A DNA stretch of 7,958 nucleotides from Alphaproteobacteria bacterium. GTDB lineage: Bacteria > Pseudomonadota > Alphaproteobacteria > UBA828. The position numbers were made by a program, and so were the translations under genes. The DNA lies in contig JAPYQV010000105.1 of NCBI GenBank assembly GCA_029937205.1, forward strand, positions 1 to 7,958, in the 5' to 3' direction. This document shows positions 1 to 6,856 of this stretch, piece by piece. The notes below the pieces were generated by a model, which saw only the letters and a list, made by a program, of their open reading frames with translations, searched no databases and was not told the origin of the DNA. The number at the start of each line of letters is the position of its first letter. The stretch's first letter is position 1.

Positions 1-51
1 GTTTGCCGTTTCGTGGACCAAGCGCTCCTTCTTCATGGTGCGCAGGACCAC
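1..51 (-). CDS. possible 5' end of a leftward gene (partial, uncertain)
   Basis: On the minus strand a frame opens after a TAA and reads through the left edge without a stop. It offers a GTG start at 51 preceded by GAAGG (minus strand, about 55-59) at 4 bases, and an in-frame ATG at 36. The ATG reading begins MKKERLVHETAN. Only about 17 codons are visible, too few to recognise a family, and the plus strand is also open in one frame to a TAA at 68-70, so the direction is not settled. The AT-rich stretch immediately to the right would suit a divergent promoter serving this gene and the dioxygenase, which is the main reason for listing it. Confidence 0.22.
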   Translation of the reverse strand, partial: MVLRTMKKERLVHETAN

Positions 52-61
52 TATGCCTTCA

Positions 62-120
62 ATGTTTTAACAACCTATTAAAATTATTAATTAATATGTT
101 TTTTTAGTATAAATTATCCC
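62..120. promoter_or_regulatory. AT-rich probable promoter region upstream of the dioxygenase gene
   Basis: By eye only about 15 percent of bases 61-120 are G or C, in sharp contrast with the GC-rich genes around it. On the plus strand it holds TATAAA at 108-113, a good -10 match, though no convincing -35 lies 16-18 bases upstream. A TTAACA at 67-72 resembles a -35 box but its best partner (TAATAT at 92-97) is 19 bases away. A start near 120 would put the hairpin at 123-139 at the very 5' end of the transcript. I looked for a Fur-type or Irr-type iron operator, which this gene family would suggest, and saw no clear match. Confidence 0.5.
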
Positions 121-122
121 CC

Positions 123-139
123 TAGCCCCGGCCGGGCTA
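123..139. other. inverted repeat in the dioxygenase leader
   Basis: TAGCCC (123-128) and GGGCTA (134-139) form a perfect 6-base-pair stem around the loop CGGCC. No run of T follows on either strand, so it does not look like an intrinsic terminator. It lies just downstream of the candidate -10 box and could be a protein-binding site or a stabilising 5' end hairpin; neither can be decided from sequence. Confidence 0.35.
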
Positions 140-155
140 AACCACCTGTTAGCAA

Positions 156-890
156 TTGCCAATTAGAGTATCAAAAACATGGTTAAGCCGTTGCCGCCTC
201 CCCAGGGCGGGAGAGATAAAAATAATTGTCATACCCGAGCTATTGAGCACGACGCAGGCCGAGACGATCGCCGCAACATTGGAAAGCGGGCAATTTTGCG
301 ATGGCAACGCCACTACCGGCAATGCGGGTGCTGAGCTCAAACGAAATCTCGAGCTCGTGCCGGATACCACGCGCAAACAATTGGGTGAACAAGTCCTGCA
401 GGCCGTGCGCACGCATGGAGAAATCGCCACAACGGCTTTCCCGGCAAATTACTCGTTTCCCATGTTCAGCCGCTACGACGAAGGCATGTATTACGATTTT
501 CACACGGATGCGGCGATCATGAACATGGGCACGCAAAACCCGGTGCGAACCGACCTTTCCTGCACCATATTTCTGAAAGACCCCGAAAGTTATGATGGCG
601 GCGAACTCACGGTTGAGAGCCTCGACGGGCGCCAGCAAATAAAACTTCCGGCCGGCCATGCGGCGCTCTATTGCACGTCGGATTTACACCGCGTGGAGAC
701 CGTCACCCGCGGCGTCCGCCTCGCCGCTGTGTTCTGGATTCAAAGTCATGTGCGCGATCCGGTGCAGCGCACCATTCTGATGCGACTTAACCAGCTTTGC
801 CGTCGCCTCGATGAAAGAGGTCTGCCCAAGGCGGAGCAGGATTTGGCCTCGCGCGCCGCGCATGATTTGCTGCGCATGTGGGCCGCTTAA
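156..890 (+). CDS. PKHD-type Fe(II)/2-oxoglutarate dioxygenase (PiuC/YbiX family)
   Basis: The protein belongs to the prolyl 4-hydroxylase-like PKHD hydroxylases typified by E. coli YbiX and pseudomonad PiuC: soluble 2-oxoglutarate dioxygenases of about 225 residues, often encoded beside iron-siderophore receptors, with an unproven substrate. Counting from a TTG at 156 (244 residues), the iron ligands are H116 and D118 (in YDFHTD) and H178 (in SDLHRV), and R188 (in TRGVRLA) is the expected 2-oxoglutarate anchor. Other family blocks are RTDLSCTIFL, YDGGELTV, KLPAGHAALY and FWIQSHVRD. The C-terminal helical tail ends LLRMWAA. The first 20 or so residues from the TTG have no family counterpart; homology starts near residue 23 (IIVIPELLS), where only ATA or ATT codons are available, so the start is uncertain. 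The gene stands alone, convergent with serA with 12 bases between stops. Family assignment is strong; the exact role is not known. Confidence 0.93.
   Translation: MPIRVSKTWLSRCRLPRAGEIKIIVIPELLSTTQAETIAATLESGQFCDGNATTGNAGAELKRNLELVPDTTRKQLGEQVLQAVRTHGEIATTAFPANYSFPMFSRYDEGMYYDFHTDAAIMNMGTQNPVRTDLSCTIFLKDPESYDGGELTVESLDGRQQIKLPAGHAALYCTSDLHRVETVTRGVRLAAVFWIQSHVRDPVQRTILMRLNQLCRRLDERGLPKAEQDLASRAAHDLLRMWAA
194..213 (+). promoter_or_regulatory. two alternative hairpins over the probable ribosome-binding site of the dioxygenase
   Basis: A GGGAG at 209-213 is the only Shine-Dalgarno-like sequence close to where family homology begins. CTCCC at 198-202 can pair with it (loop CAGGGC). CCGCC at 194-198 can instead pair with GGCGG at 206-210 (loop TCCCCAG). 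Both stems are five base pairs and exclude each other. This could limit translation, but such short GC stems also arise by chance in GC-rich DNA. Confidence 0.3.
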
Positions 891-902
891 GAATAACCAA
901 AC

Positions 903-2480
903 TTAAAAACGAAGCGCCTTGACCTGAACGATGAACGGCAAAGCGCGGAGCTGATCGAGCACCTGCTCGCTGGCGTCGCTGTCGGTAGACACCAGGCCAA
1001 TGGCAGCACCGCCAGCCTCGGCCCGGCCAAGATGGAATGTGGCGATATTTAAGCCGGCATCACCGAGGATTTGACCCATGCCGCCGATCAGGCCGGGCTT
1101 GTCCTCGTTGGTGAAGTAAAGCATGTGCGGGCTCAATTCAGCTTCGATCTTAATGCCTTTGATCTCGACAATGCGCGGCTTATCGCCGCCAAACAGCGTC
1201 CCGGCAACTGTGCGCTGCTGTCGCTCGGTAGCGATGGTGAGGCGGATCAGCGTTTGATAATCCTCGGCCTGGTCGCGTTTGACTTCGCGCACATCGATAC
1301 CACGTTGCTTGGCGATCAACGGCGCGTTCACCACATTCACGGAATCCAGTAAGGGGGCCAGCAGTGCCTGCAACACGATGGCGGTGAGAGGCTGGCAATT
1401 GAGTGCCGCCGCCGCGCCTTCATATTCGATCGTGGCACCGACCAAGCCAGATTCGGTCACTTGCCCAGCGAAAGAGCCGAGCTGCTCGGCCAGCTTCATA
1501 TAGGGTGCCAATTTCTGCATATCTTCGGCCGCGACGGAGGGCGTATTGACCGCGTTGGTCACGCTGCCGGTGAGCAGATAATCACACATCTGCTCTGCCA
1601 CTTGGCGAGCAACATTTTCCTGCGCCTCATCCGTCGAGGCGCCGAGATGTGGTGTCGCGATCACCTGGTCCAATTCGAACAAGGGGTTGTCCCGCGCCGG
1701 TTCCGTCTCAAACACGTCAAGCGCCGCACCCGCCACATGGCCGCTTTCGATGGCGATTTTGAGGTCGGCCTCCACCACAAGACCACCGCGTGCGCAATTG
1801 ATGATCTGTACGCCGGGCTTGGTCTTGGCCAAGGCGGACCCGTCGATGATGCCGCGCGTCTCGTCAGTTAGCGGCACATGCAGTGTGATGAAGTCGGCGC
1901 GCTGCAATAGCTCATCAAGCGCCACACGCTCGACTCCGAGGTTATTGGCGCGCTCGGGAGAGAGGTAGGGGTCATAAGCGATGACACGCATCTTCAAACC
2001 CAGCGCCAACGTCGCGACGATGGCACCGATATTGCCGCAGCCGATGACACCGAGCTGTTTTTTGCACAGCTCCATGCCCATGAACCGGCTCTTTTCCCAC
2101 TTGCCCGCCCGGGTTGACCGGTCGGCCAGCGGAATTTGACGGGCCAGCGACGTCATGAGGGCAATGGCATGCTCCGCCGTGGTAATGGAATTGCCGAACG
2201 GCGTGTTCATCACCACGGCACCGCGCGCCGTGGCGGCGGCGAGATCAATATTATCGACGCCAATACCGGCTCGTCCGATGACTTTGAGTTTGTCCGCGGC
2301 GGCAATAATCTCGGCCGTTGCCTTGGTCGCCGAGCGCACGGCAAGGCCATCATAGTCGGCGATAATCGCCTTCAACGCTTCAGGGTCTAGACCGGTTTTC
2401 ACATCGACCTCAACACCGCGCGCGATGAAGATTTCGGCGGCGAGGGGGCTCATTTTATCGGATATCAAAACTTTAGGCAT
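903..2480 (-). CDS. serA: D-3-phosphoglycerate dehydrogenase
   Basis: It oxidises 3-phosphoglycerate to 3-phosphohydroxypyruvate with NAD, the first committed step of serine synthesis, in the cytoplasm. At 525 residues it is the long (type I) form. The substrate-binding segments RSATKA (about 49-54) and GRAGIGVDN (about 69-77) are present. The NAD-binding loop is GCGNIG at 147-152, with the adenosine-ribose-binding acid D170 at the end of the next strand. The catalytic set R231 (in NCARGG), E260 (in FETEP) and H278 (in TPHLGAST) is complete. An intervening domain follows (about 320-440), then a C-terminal ACT domain (about 451-525), the usual site of serine control in this family. The ATG at 2480 is preceded by a modest AGAG at 7 bases. 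It lies 25 bases after serC on the same strand, so the two are almost certainly one operon. Confidence 0.97.
   Translation of the reverse strand: MPKVLISDKMSPLAAEIFIARGVEVDVKTGLDPEALKAIIADYDGLAVRSATKATAEIIAAADKLKVIGRAGIGVDNIDLAAATARGAVVMNTPFGNSITTAEHAIALMTSLARQIPLADRSTRAGKWEKSRFMGMELCKKQLGVIGCGNIGAIVATLALGLKMRVIAYDPYLSPERANNLGVERVALDELLQRADFITLHVPLTDETRGIIDGSALAKTKPGVQIINCARGGLVVEADLKIAIESGHVAGAALDVFETEPARDNPLFELDQVIATPHLGASTDEAQENVARQVAEQMCDYLLTGSVTNAVNTPSVAAEDMQKLAPYMKLAEQLGSFAGQVTESGLVGATIEYEGAAAALNCQPLTAIVLQALLAPLLDSVNVVNAPLIAKQRGIDVREVKRDQAEDYQTLIRLTIATERQQRTVAGTLFGGDKPRIVEIKGIKIEAELSPHMLYFTNEDKPGLIGGMGQILGDAGLNIATFHLGRAEAGGAAIGLVSTDSDASEQVLDQLRALPFIVQVKALRF
905..946 (-). terminator. weak candidate intrinsic terminator at the end of serA
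   Basis: On the minus strand GCGCTTT (946-940) can pair with AAGGCGC (920-914), seven pairs including one G-U, around a 19-base loop. TTCG and then five T (909-905) follow. The stem lies within the last serA codons and the T-run is separated from it by four bases, so it is a poor example. No better terminator is visible between the convergent serA and dioxygenase genes. Confidence 0.22.
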
Positions 2481-2505
2481 GGTGTGCTCTTTTCATACAG
2501 CGTGA

Positions 2506-3675
2506 TTAAACAGCGTGCTCTGTGCAAATTTCGGCCCAGGCCCAGTCGAGCCACGGCAACAGTTTTTCCAGATCGCTCTGTTCTACCGTGCCCCCGCCCC
2601 AAATGCGCAAGCCCGGCGACGCGGCCCGGTGCGTCGCAATATCGAACGCCGCGCCCTCGGTGGCGAGCATCTTCGTGAACGCGCCAACGATGTCCCAGCG
2701 CGCACTTTCTTCGAGAGCTGCGAACCAATCCTCGGTGATGCTGAGGCAGAGTGAGGAGCGCGAGCGCGTCGCCGGGTCACGGGCCAAAAATTCGACCCAC
2801 GATGTGCGCGCTACCCAGGCATCCACCACGGCGAAGTTTGCTTCCGCGCGGGCGATCATGCCAGGGCCGCCGCCGATGCTTTCGACCCAGCGTAGTGCGT
2901 CCAGCACATCCTCAATGGCGAGCATCGAGACGGTGTTGATGGTCTCGCCGCGAAAGATGCCTTCGATCAGCTTTTGTTTTTTGGCGAGGCGGAAGAGTTT
3001 GGGAATGGGCCAGGGCGGGGTATGGCTTTCCAGCCGTTCAACGGCGCGCGGACTGAGTACAATCATGCCGAAGCCGGCCTCGCCGCCCATCGCTTTTTGC
3101 CACGAATAAGTCACCACATCGAGCTTGCGCCAGGGCATGTCGTGCGCCAGCACGCCCGATGTCGCATCGCAAATTGTGAGGCCCGCGCGCTGATCGGATA
3201 TCCAATCGCCATTCGGCAGGCGAACACCCGACGTGGTGCCGTTCCAAACGAAAACACTATCGCGCTCCGGGTCGGTCTGGCTCAGGTCCGGCAATTCGCC
3301 GTACGGGGCGCGGATGATGCGATGATCGAGCGGGCGAAGCTGGGTCTCGCCATCGATCACCCATTGCTCGCCGAAATTCTCCCACGTCAGAAAATCCACA
3401 CCGCGCGCGCCGAGCAGCGACCACATGGCCATCTCCATGGCGCCGGTATCGGAGGCCGGCACGATGGCGATGCGGTAATCATCGGGCAGGCCAAGCACGT
3501 CTTTGGAGCGCGACAACACCTCGCGGATGCGCGCCAGGGGCTCGGTCGCCCGGTGCGAGCGCCCGACCAGCGCGTCCTCAAGTGCCGCCAGAGACCAGCC
3601 CGGCCGCTTGGCGCACGGGCCAGAGGAGAAGTGCGGGTTATCGGGCAGAATGGTCGGTTTCACGGGGGTGTTCAT
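2506..3675 (-). CDS. serC: phosphoserine aminotransferase (alphaproteobacterial type)
   Basis: A PLP-dependent class V aminotransferase that converts 3-phosphohydroxypyruvate and glutamate to 3-phosphoserine and 2-oxoglutarate, taking the product of the adjacent serA. The 389-residue length and the segments FSSGPCAKRPGW (about 16-27), GRSHRA (38-43), NGTTSGVRLPNGDW (145-158) and CDATSG (169-174) fit the alphaproteobacterial SerC group rather than the E. coli type. K194 in TYSWQKAMGGE is the PLP-binding lysine, and the FRGETINTVSML segment (241-252) is a typical substrate-site block. The ATG at 3675 is chosen because GAGG (minus strand, 3686-3683) lies 7 bases before it and homology begins soon after. 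It is the first gene of the serC-serA operon and is preceded by its own promoter candidate. Confidence 0.96.
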   Translation of the reverse strand: MNTPVKPTILPDNPHFSSGPCAKRPGWSLAALEDALVGRSHRATEPLARIREVLSRSKDVLGLPDDYRIAIVPASDTGAMEMAMWSLLGARGVDFLTWENFGEQWVIDGETQLRPLDHRIIRAPYGELPDLSQTDPERDSVFVWNGTTSGVRLPNGDWISDQRAGLTICDATSGVLAHDMPWRKLDVVTYSWQKAMGGEAGFGMIVLSPRAVERLESHTPPWPIPKLFRLAKKQKLIEGIFRGETINTVSMLAIEDVLDALRWVESIGGGPGMIARAEANFAVVDAWVARTSWVEFLARDPATRSRSSLCLSITEDWFAALEESARWDIVGAFTKMLATEGAAFDIATHRAASPGLRIWGGGTVEQSDLEKLLPWLDWAWAEICTEHAV

Positions 3676-3715
3676 GGTGCGGCCTCAGGTTCAGGAAGGT
3701 GCGGATACTAGCACC
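3676..3715 (-). promoter_or_regulatory. serC leader repeats with alternative pairing over the start region
   Basis: The seven bases GGTGCGG (plus strand) occur twice, at 3676-3682 and 3698-3704. A complementary GCACC lies at 3711-3715. In minus-strand RNA, GGUGC could pair with GCACC at 3702-3698 or with the copy at 3680-3676, which fills the gap between the Shine-Dalgarno and the serC ATG. A conserved 'serC motif' RNA has been described upstream of serC in alphaproteobacteria; whether this leader matches it cannot be judged by eye. If transcription starts near 3698, as the promoter candidate implies, the 3711-3715 arm would not be in the RNA and the dyad would instead be a DNA site. Confidence 0.35.
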
Positions 3716-3732
3716 GGGTTTGGCGTGGTCAA
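3705..3732 (-). promoter_or_regulatory. sigma-70-like promoter candidate for serC-serA
   Basis: On the minus strand TTGACC (3732-3727, five of six matches to the -35 consensus) is followed after 16 bases by TAGTAT (3710-3705, four of six to the -10). Initiation would fall near 3698, giving a leader of about 22 bases that still contains the serC ribosome-binding site. The -35 box overlaps the TGA stop of the TRAP permease gene. This supports independent expression of serC-serA despite a gap of only 53 bases to the transporter gene. Confidence 0.5.
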
Positions 3733-5810
3733 TATTCACGCGCCATTTTTACATTCCAGGCCAAGATCGTCAGCACGGCAACGGCTGCGGCGGCATGCCA
3801 AGGCCACGCAAGGGGCCACAGGAGAGACACACCGAGCGCCGCACACGTCATACGAAACGGCCAATTCAAAGCTCTCTCCAGATGGCCTTCGATGGCGCCG
3901 GTGAGCGCATATATACCAAGGCAGGCAAAGACGAAAACTTCCAGCGCCACGGCGAAATCGCCAGACAGGAAGGGCGTATAGGCAAACAGCACAGGGATGG
4001 CGTAAAGGCTCTTTGCGATCTTCCACGCCACCAATCCGGTGCGCATCGGCGGCGTTTCTGCAATTGCGGCGGCGGCGAAGGCGGTCAGGCAAACCGGCGG
4101 CGTGACATTGCTGTCCTGGCTGAGCCAAAAAACAATCATATGGGCGGACAGCAGTGCCGTTGTCAGCAGCGCCGGAGACAGCAGGGAATCGCGCAGCATG
4201 CCGCTCATCTCGGGCGGCATAAGTGCCAACAGCTCAGCGGCGGCACCTGTGCTCATCGGCGCGCCGAGAGAGACATCGGGTACGGCAAGGGCGAAGATGG
4301 CGCGCGCCGCCTCCGGCACGGCGCCGGAAGCCAGCACCTCGATCAATTCGGCGCGGGTGATGAGATCGTAGAGCGCCGGCGCCGACAGCGTCGCCAACAC
4401 CACATAGGAAGCCGTCACCGGTAGGCCCATGCCGAGCACGAGAGACGCCGCCGCCACCAGAATTAACGCGACGATCAGACTGTCGCCGGACCAATCGGCA
4501 ATCATCAGTGCGAAGCTATTGCCGAGCCCGGTGGTCGCCACTGCGTTGACCACCAGACCGATTGCCACGAGCAGAACCGCCGTGGTCACCATATTGCGCG
4601 CGCCCAGGGCCAAGGCGTCAATTATGGCCCGTGGCCCCATGCGCTTGGGTGTCAACCAGGATGCGCCGATGACTGCAACAATGGCATAGCCCGCCGCATA
4701 GCTCGGCGTAAAACCCCAGACCAGAAGCCCGACCAATACACCGATGGGAATAAGAAATGGCAGCCCACCACTTCTTAGAACCGTGCCCAGGCGCGGCGTG
4801 TCCGCGTCGTCAATGTGCAGGCCCGATTTCTTCGCCTGAATGCGCACGTAAAACGCAATGCCGAGGAAATAGAGCAGTGCCGGCAGGAACGATACGGCGA
4901 TAATGGTGAGATAGGAAATTTGCGTATAGGTCGCCATGACAAAGGCACCCGCACCCATCACCGGCGGCATCAATTGCCCGCCGGTGGAGGCCGCAGCCTC
5001 GACGCCGGCGGCAAAGCGCGGCGGGAATCCGGCGCGTTTCATCAGGGGAATGGTGATCACCCCGGTGGAGACCGTATTGGCCACGGCCGAGCCCGACACC
5101 ATGCCGGTCAATGCCGAAGCGATCACCGCCACCAGCCCCGGCCCACCGGTGACGCGCCCGGCAGCGGCACGCGCCAGATCGACGATGAATTCCCCGCCGC
5201 CCGAGCGCACCAGAAAGGCGCCAAACAACACGAACATAAAAACGAAACTCGACGAGATCTGCGCCACCAGGCCGAACATGCCCTCGTCGCCATAGCTGCC
5301 GCGCAGCAACACCACTTCGAGCGAGAGACCGGGAAAATGCAGCACGCCGCCGACATAGCGCCCCCACCAGGCGACGTAGCTGAGCGCGATGATGATCAGG
5401 ATCGGGATCACCGGCCCAGTGGCACGGCGCGAGAGTTCCATGGCGAGGAAAATGAGGGCAAAGCCGGCAATATAATCGAGCGTGCCATAGTCGAAGCCGC
5501 GCGCCGCCAGCGGTACTTCGGCCAGGATCACGTGCAGGGCGGCGAGGCCAAGCGCCACGGCCAGCACGAGATCGATAGCGAGATAAAGGGTGCCATGCCG
5601 GCCGCGCCGCAAAGGCGGCGTCAGCAACAGGCAAATCAGGCCAAATCCGGCGAAATGTATGGCCGCGATCCAAAGCTCCGGCAGCGTGGCGATGACATTA
5701 AAGTAGACGTGGGCCAGGGCCAGCGCGGCGCCGAACCAATAGACAAAGCGATCGATAAATTGGCCGCCCGGCCTGGCGCCCGTCTTGTGCTCACTTGCGG
5801 ATGCGGCCAT
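3729..5810 (-). CDS. TRAP transporter fused permease (DctQM, 4TM/12TM type)
   Basis: The membrane part of a tripartite ATP-independent periplasmic transporter, driving import with an ion gradient. In this class the small DctQ and large DctM subunits are one polypeptide. The 693 residues fit the family. After a short cytoplasmic start, hydrophobic segments at about 21-41, 45-64, 75-98 and 108-150 make up the DctQ-like part. About fourteen further segments from 178 to 687 make up the DctM-like part. Signature blocks are SGSAVANTVSTG (239-250), GGQLMPPVMGAGAFVMA (277-293), LGMGLPVTASYVVLA (459-473) and SQDSNVTPPVCLTAFAAAA (564-582), the last typical of permeases paired with TAXI receptors. The ATG at 5810 shares one base with the stop of the receptor gene (TGATG), implying coupled translation. 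The substrate cannot be read from sequence. Confidence 0.95.
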   Translation of the reverse strand: MAASASEHKTGARPGGQFIDRFVYWFGAALALAHVYFNVIATLPELWIAAIHFAGFGLICLLLTPPLRRGRHGTLYLAIDLVLAVALGLAALHVILAEVPLAARGFDYGTLDYIAGFALIFLAMELSRRATGPVIPILIIIALSYVAWWGRYVGGVLHFPGLSLEVVLLRGSYGDEGMFGLVAQISSSFVFMFVLFGAFLVRSGGGEFIVDLARAAAGRVTGGPGLVAVIASALTGMVSGSAVANTVSTGVITIPLMKRAGFPPRFAAGVEAAASTGGQLMPPVMGAGAFVMATYTQISYLTIIAVSFLPALLYFLGIAFYVRIQAKKSGLHIDDADTPRLGTVLRSGGLPFLIPIGVLVGLLVWGFTPSYAAGYAIVAVIGASWLTPKRMGPRAIIDALALGARNMVTTAVLLVAIGLVVNAVATTGLGNSFALMIADWSGDSLIVALILVAAASLVLGMGLPVTASYVVLATLSAPALYDLITRAELIEVLASGAVPEAARAIFALAVPDVSLGAPMSTGAAAELLALMPPEMSGMLRDSLLSPALLTTALLSAHMIVFWLSQDSNVTPPVCLTAFAAAAIAETPPMRTGLVAWKIAKSLYAIPVLFAYTPFLSGDFAVALEVFVFACLGIYALTGAIEGHLERALNWPFRMTCAALGVSLLWPLAWPWHAAAAVAVLTILAWNVKMAREY

Positions 5811-6856
5811 CAGCCGCCGAGAAGTGCTCCCGGAATATCCAATCCGCTTTCCTGGTAGTAGCGCGCGGCGCCGGGGTGCAGCGCCACCGGCAGGCCGTTC
5901 AGCGCACTCTCGAGCGAAATTGCCCGCGTTGCCTTATGAATATTGTTCAGGAACGGCAGGTTCTCGTGCATGGCTTTGGTGATCTGATAGGCCGCTTCTT
6001 CATCCACATCGGCGCGCGCGGCGAGGAAATTGGGCTGGGCGATGGTGCCAACGTCCTTGTCCTGCCCCGGATAGGTGCCGGCGGGAAGTGTGTAGGGTGT
6101 CCAGAGATCAAAGCCGCCATTGGCGCGCGCGACCTCGTCCGGCGTGAAGGAGAGAATGGTGATGTCCTCGCCGAGCGCCGCGAAGGCACGCGTCACGGCG
6201 GAAACCGGTGGTCCCGCCGGCGTGCTCATGCCAGCGATCTTGCCGTTGATCAACGCATCGGCGCTCGGGCCATAGCCGAGAAAGGCGAGATCGAATGTGG
6301 CTTCCGGATCGAGGCCGAGGCCGGCGAGAATATGCCGGTTGGAGCCCTCGGTGCCGGAGTTGCGCTTGCCGATGGAGAAGCCCTTGCCCGCCAGTGCCGC
6401 TAAATCCGCCACCGTGCCGCTCGTGGCATATTTGGAGCGCACGATAAAATGCTCGACGTTGGGCCACAGCATGGAAATGCCCCTGAGGTGTCCTTGCGGC
6501 CCGGCATCGGTCAACGGTCCGGTTCCGGCCTTGGCGTGCGCCCCCCACAGCCCCTGCAGAATGGCGAACTGCACCTGATCCTCGCGCAGCAGCTTGAGAT
6601 TTTCCCCCGACCCGGCGGAGGTGATCGCCGACATGGCAATCCCCGCCTTGGGCTCAAGCTTGACCTTGACCAAGGTGGCGATGGCGACACCGACGGGATA
6701 ATAGGTCCCACCGGTGGTACCGGTGCCGAGCAGGTAGGAATGTTGCGTCTTGGCGCTGAGCGGAATGGCGAGCCCGCTGGTCAGGATGGTGCCAACGGCA
6801 GCCGTGGCTGCCTGGCGCAGGAAGGTGCGGCGCGGAAGTCTGATTTTTTCAGTCAT
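5810..6856 (-). CDS. TAXI family TRAP transporter solute-binding protein
   Basis: The periplasmic receptor that captures substrate and delivers it to the fused permease encoded next. The 348 residues begin with a twin-arginine signal: PRRTFLRQ at 8-15, a hydrophobic stretch at about 16-33, and a likely cut after LSA at residue 35. The mature part opens with the TAXI hallmark LGTGTTGGTYYPVG (43-56). TSAGSGENLKLL (79-90) and AILQG (98-102) follow, then GKRNSGTEGSNRHIL from about 163, all usual in this family. TAXI receptors studied so far bind small organic anions such as glutamate or 2-oxoglutarate, but the substrate here is unknown. The ATG at 6856 is the start that gives a complete Tat signal; no strong ribosome-binding site precedes it. 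It is the first gene of the transporter unit and is divergent from the molybdoenzyme gene. Confidence 0.94.
   Translation of the reverse strand: MTEKIRLPRRTFLRQAATAAVGTILTSGLAIPLSAKTQHSYLLGTGTTGGTYYPVGVAIATLVKVKLEPKAGIAMSAITSAGSGENLKLLREDQVQFAILQGLWGAHAKAGTGPLTDAGPQGHLRGISMLWPNVEHFIVRSKYATSGTVADLAALAGKGFSIGKRNSGTEGSNRHILAGLGLDPEATFDLAFLGYGPSADALINGKIAGMSTPAGPPVSAVTRAFAALGEDITILSFTPDEVARANGGFDLWTPYTLPAGTYPGQDKDVGTIAQPNFLAARADVDEEAAYQITKAMHENLPFLNNIHKATRAISLESALNGLPVALHPGAARYYQESGLDIPGALLGG

Noticed and set aside
1..70. Plus-strand partial coding end at the left edge, terminating at TAA 68-70
   Set aside because: Only about 22 codons with no recognisable sequence. The minus-strand reading has a plausible start and ribosome-binding site, so the plus-strand reading was not listed, though it is not excluded.
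179..300. ATG at 179 as the dioxygenase start
   Set aside because: It is in a different frame from the dioxygenase. Its reading (MVKPLPPPQ...) has no similarity to the family, and no frameshift site joining the frames was evident.
2974..3711. 245-residue plus-strand open frame opposite serC
   Set aside because: Antisense to a conserved gene and without any recognisable motif; long antisense frames are common in GC-rich coding DNA.
4810..5673. 287-residue minus-strand open frame inside the permease gene
   Set aside because: Out-of-frame shadow on the same strand. The overlapping permease frame has all TRAP signatures.
4815..5858. 347-residue plus-strand open frame opposite the TRAP permease
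   Set aside because: Low-complexity, polar, histidine- and arginine-rich reading antisense to well-conserved membrane segments; no domain seen.
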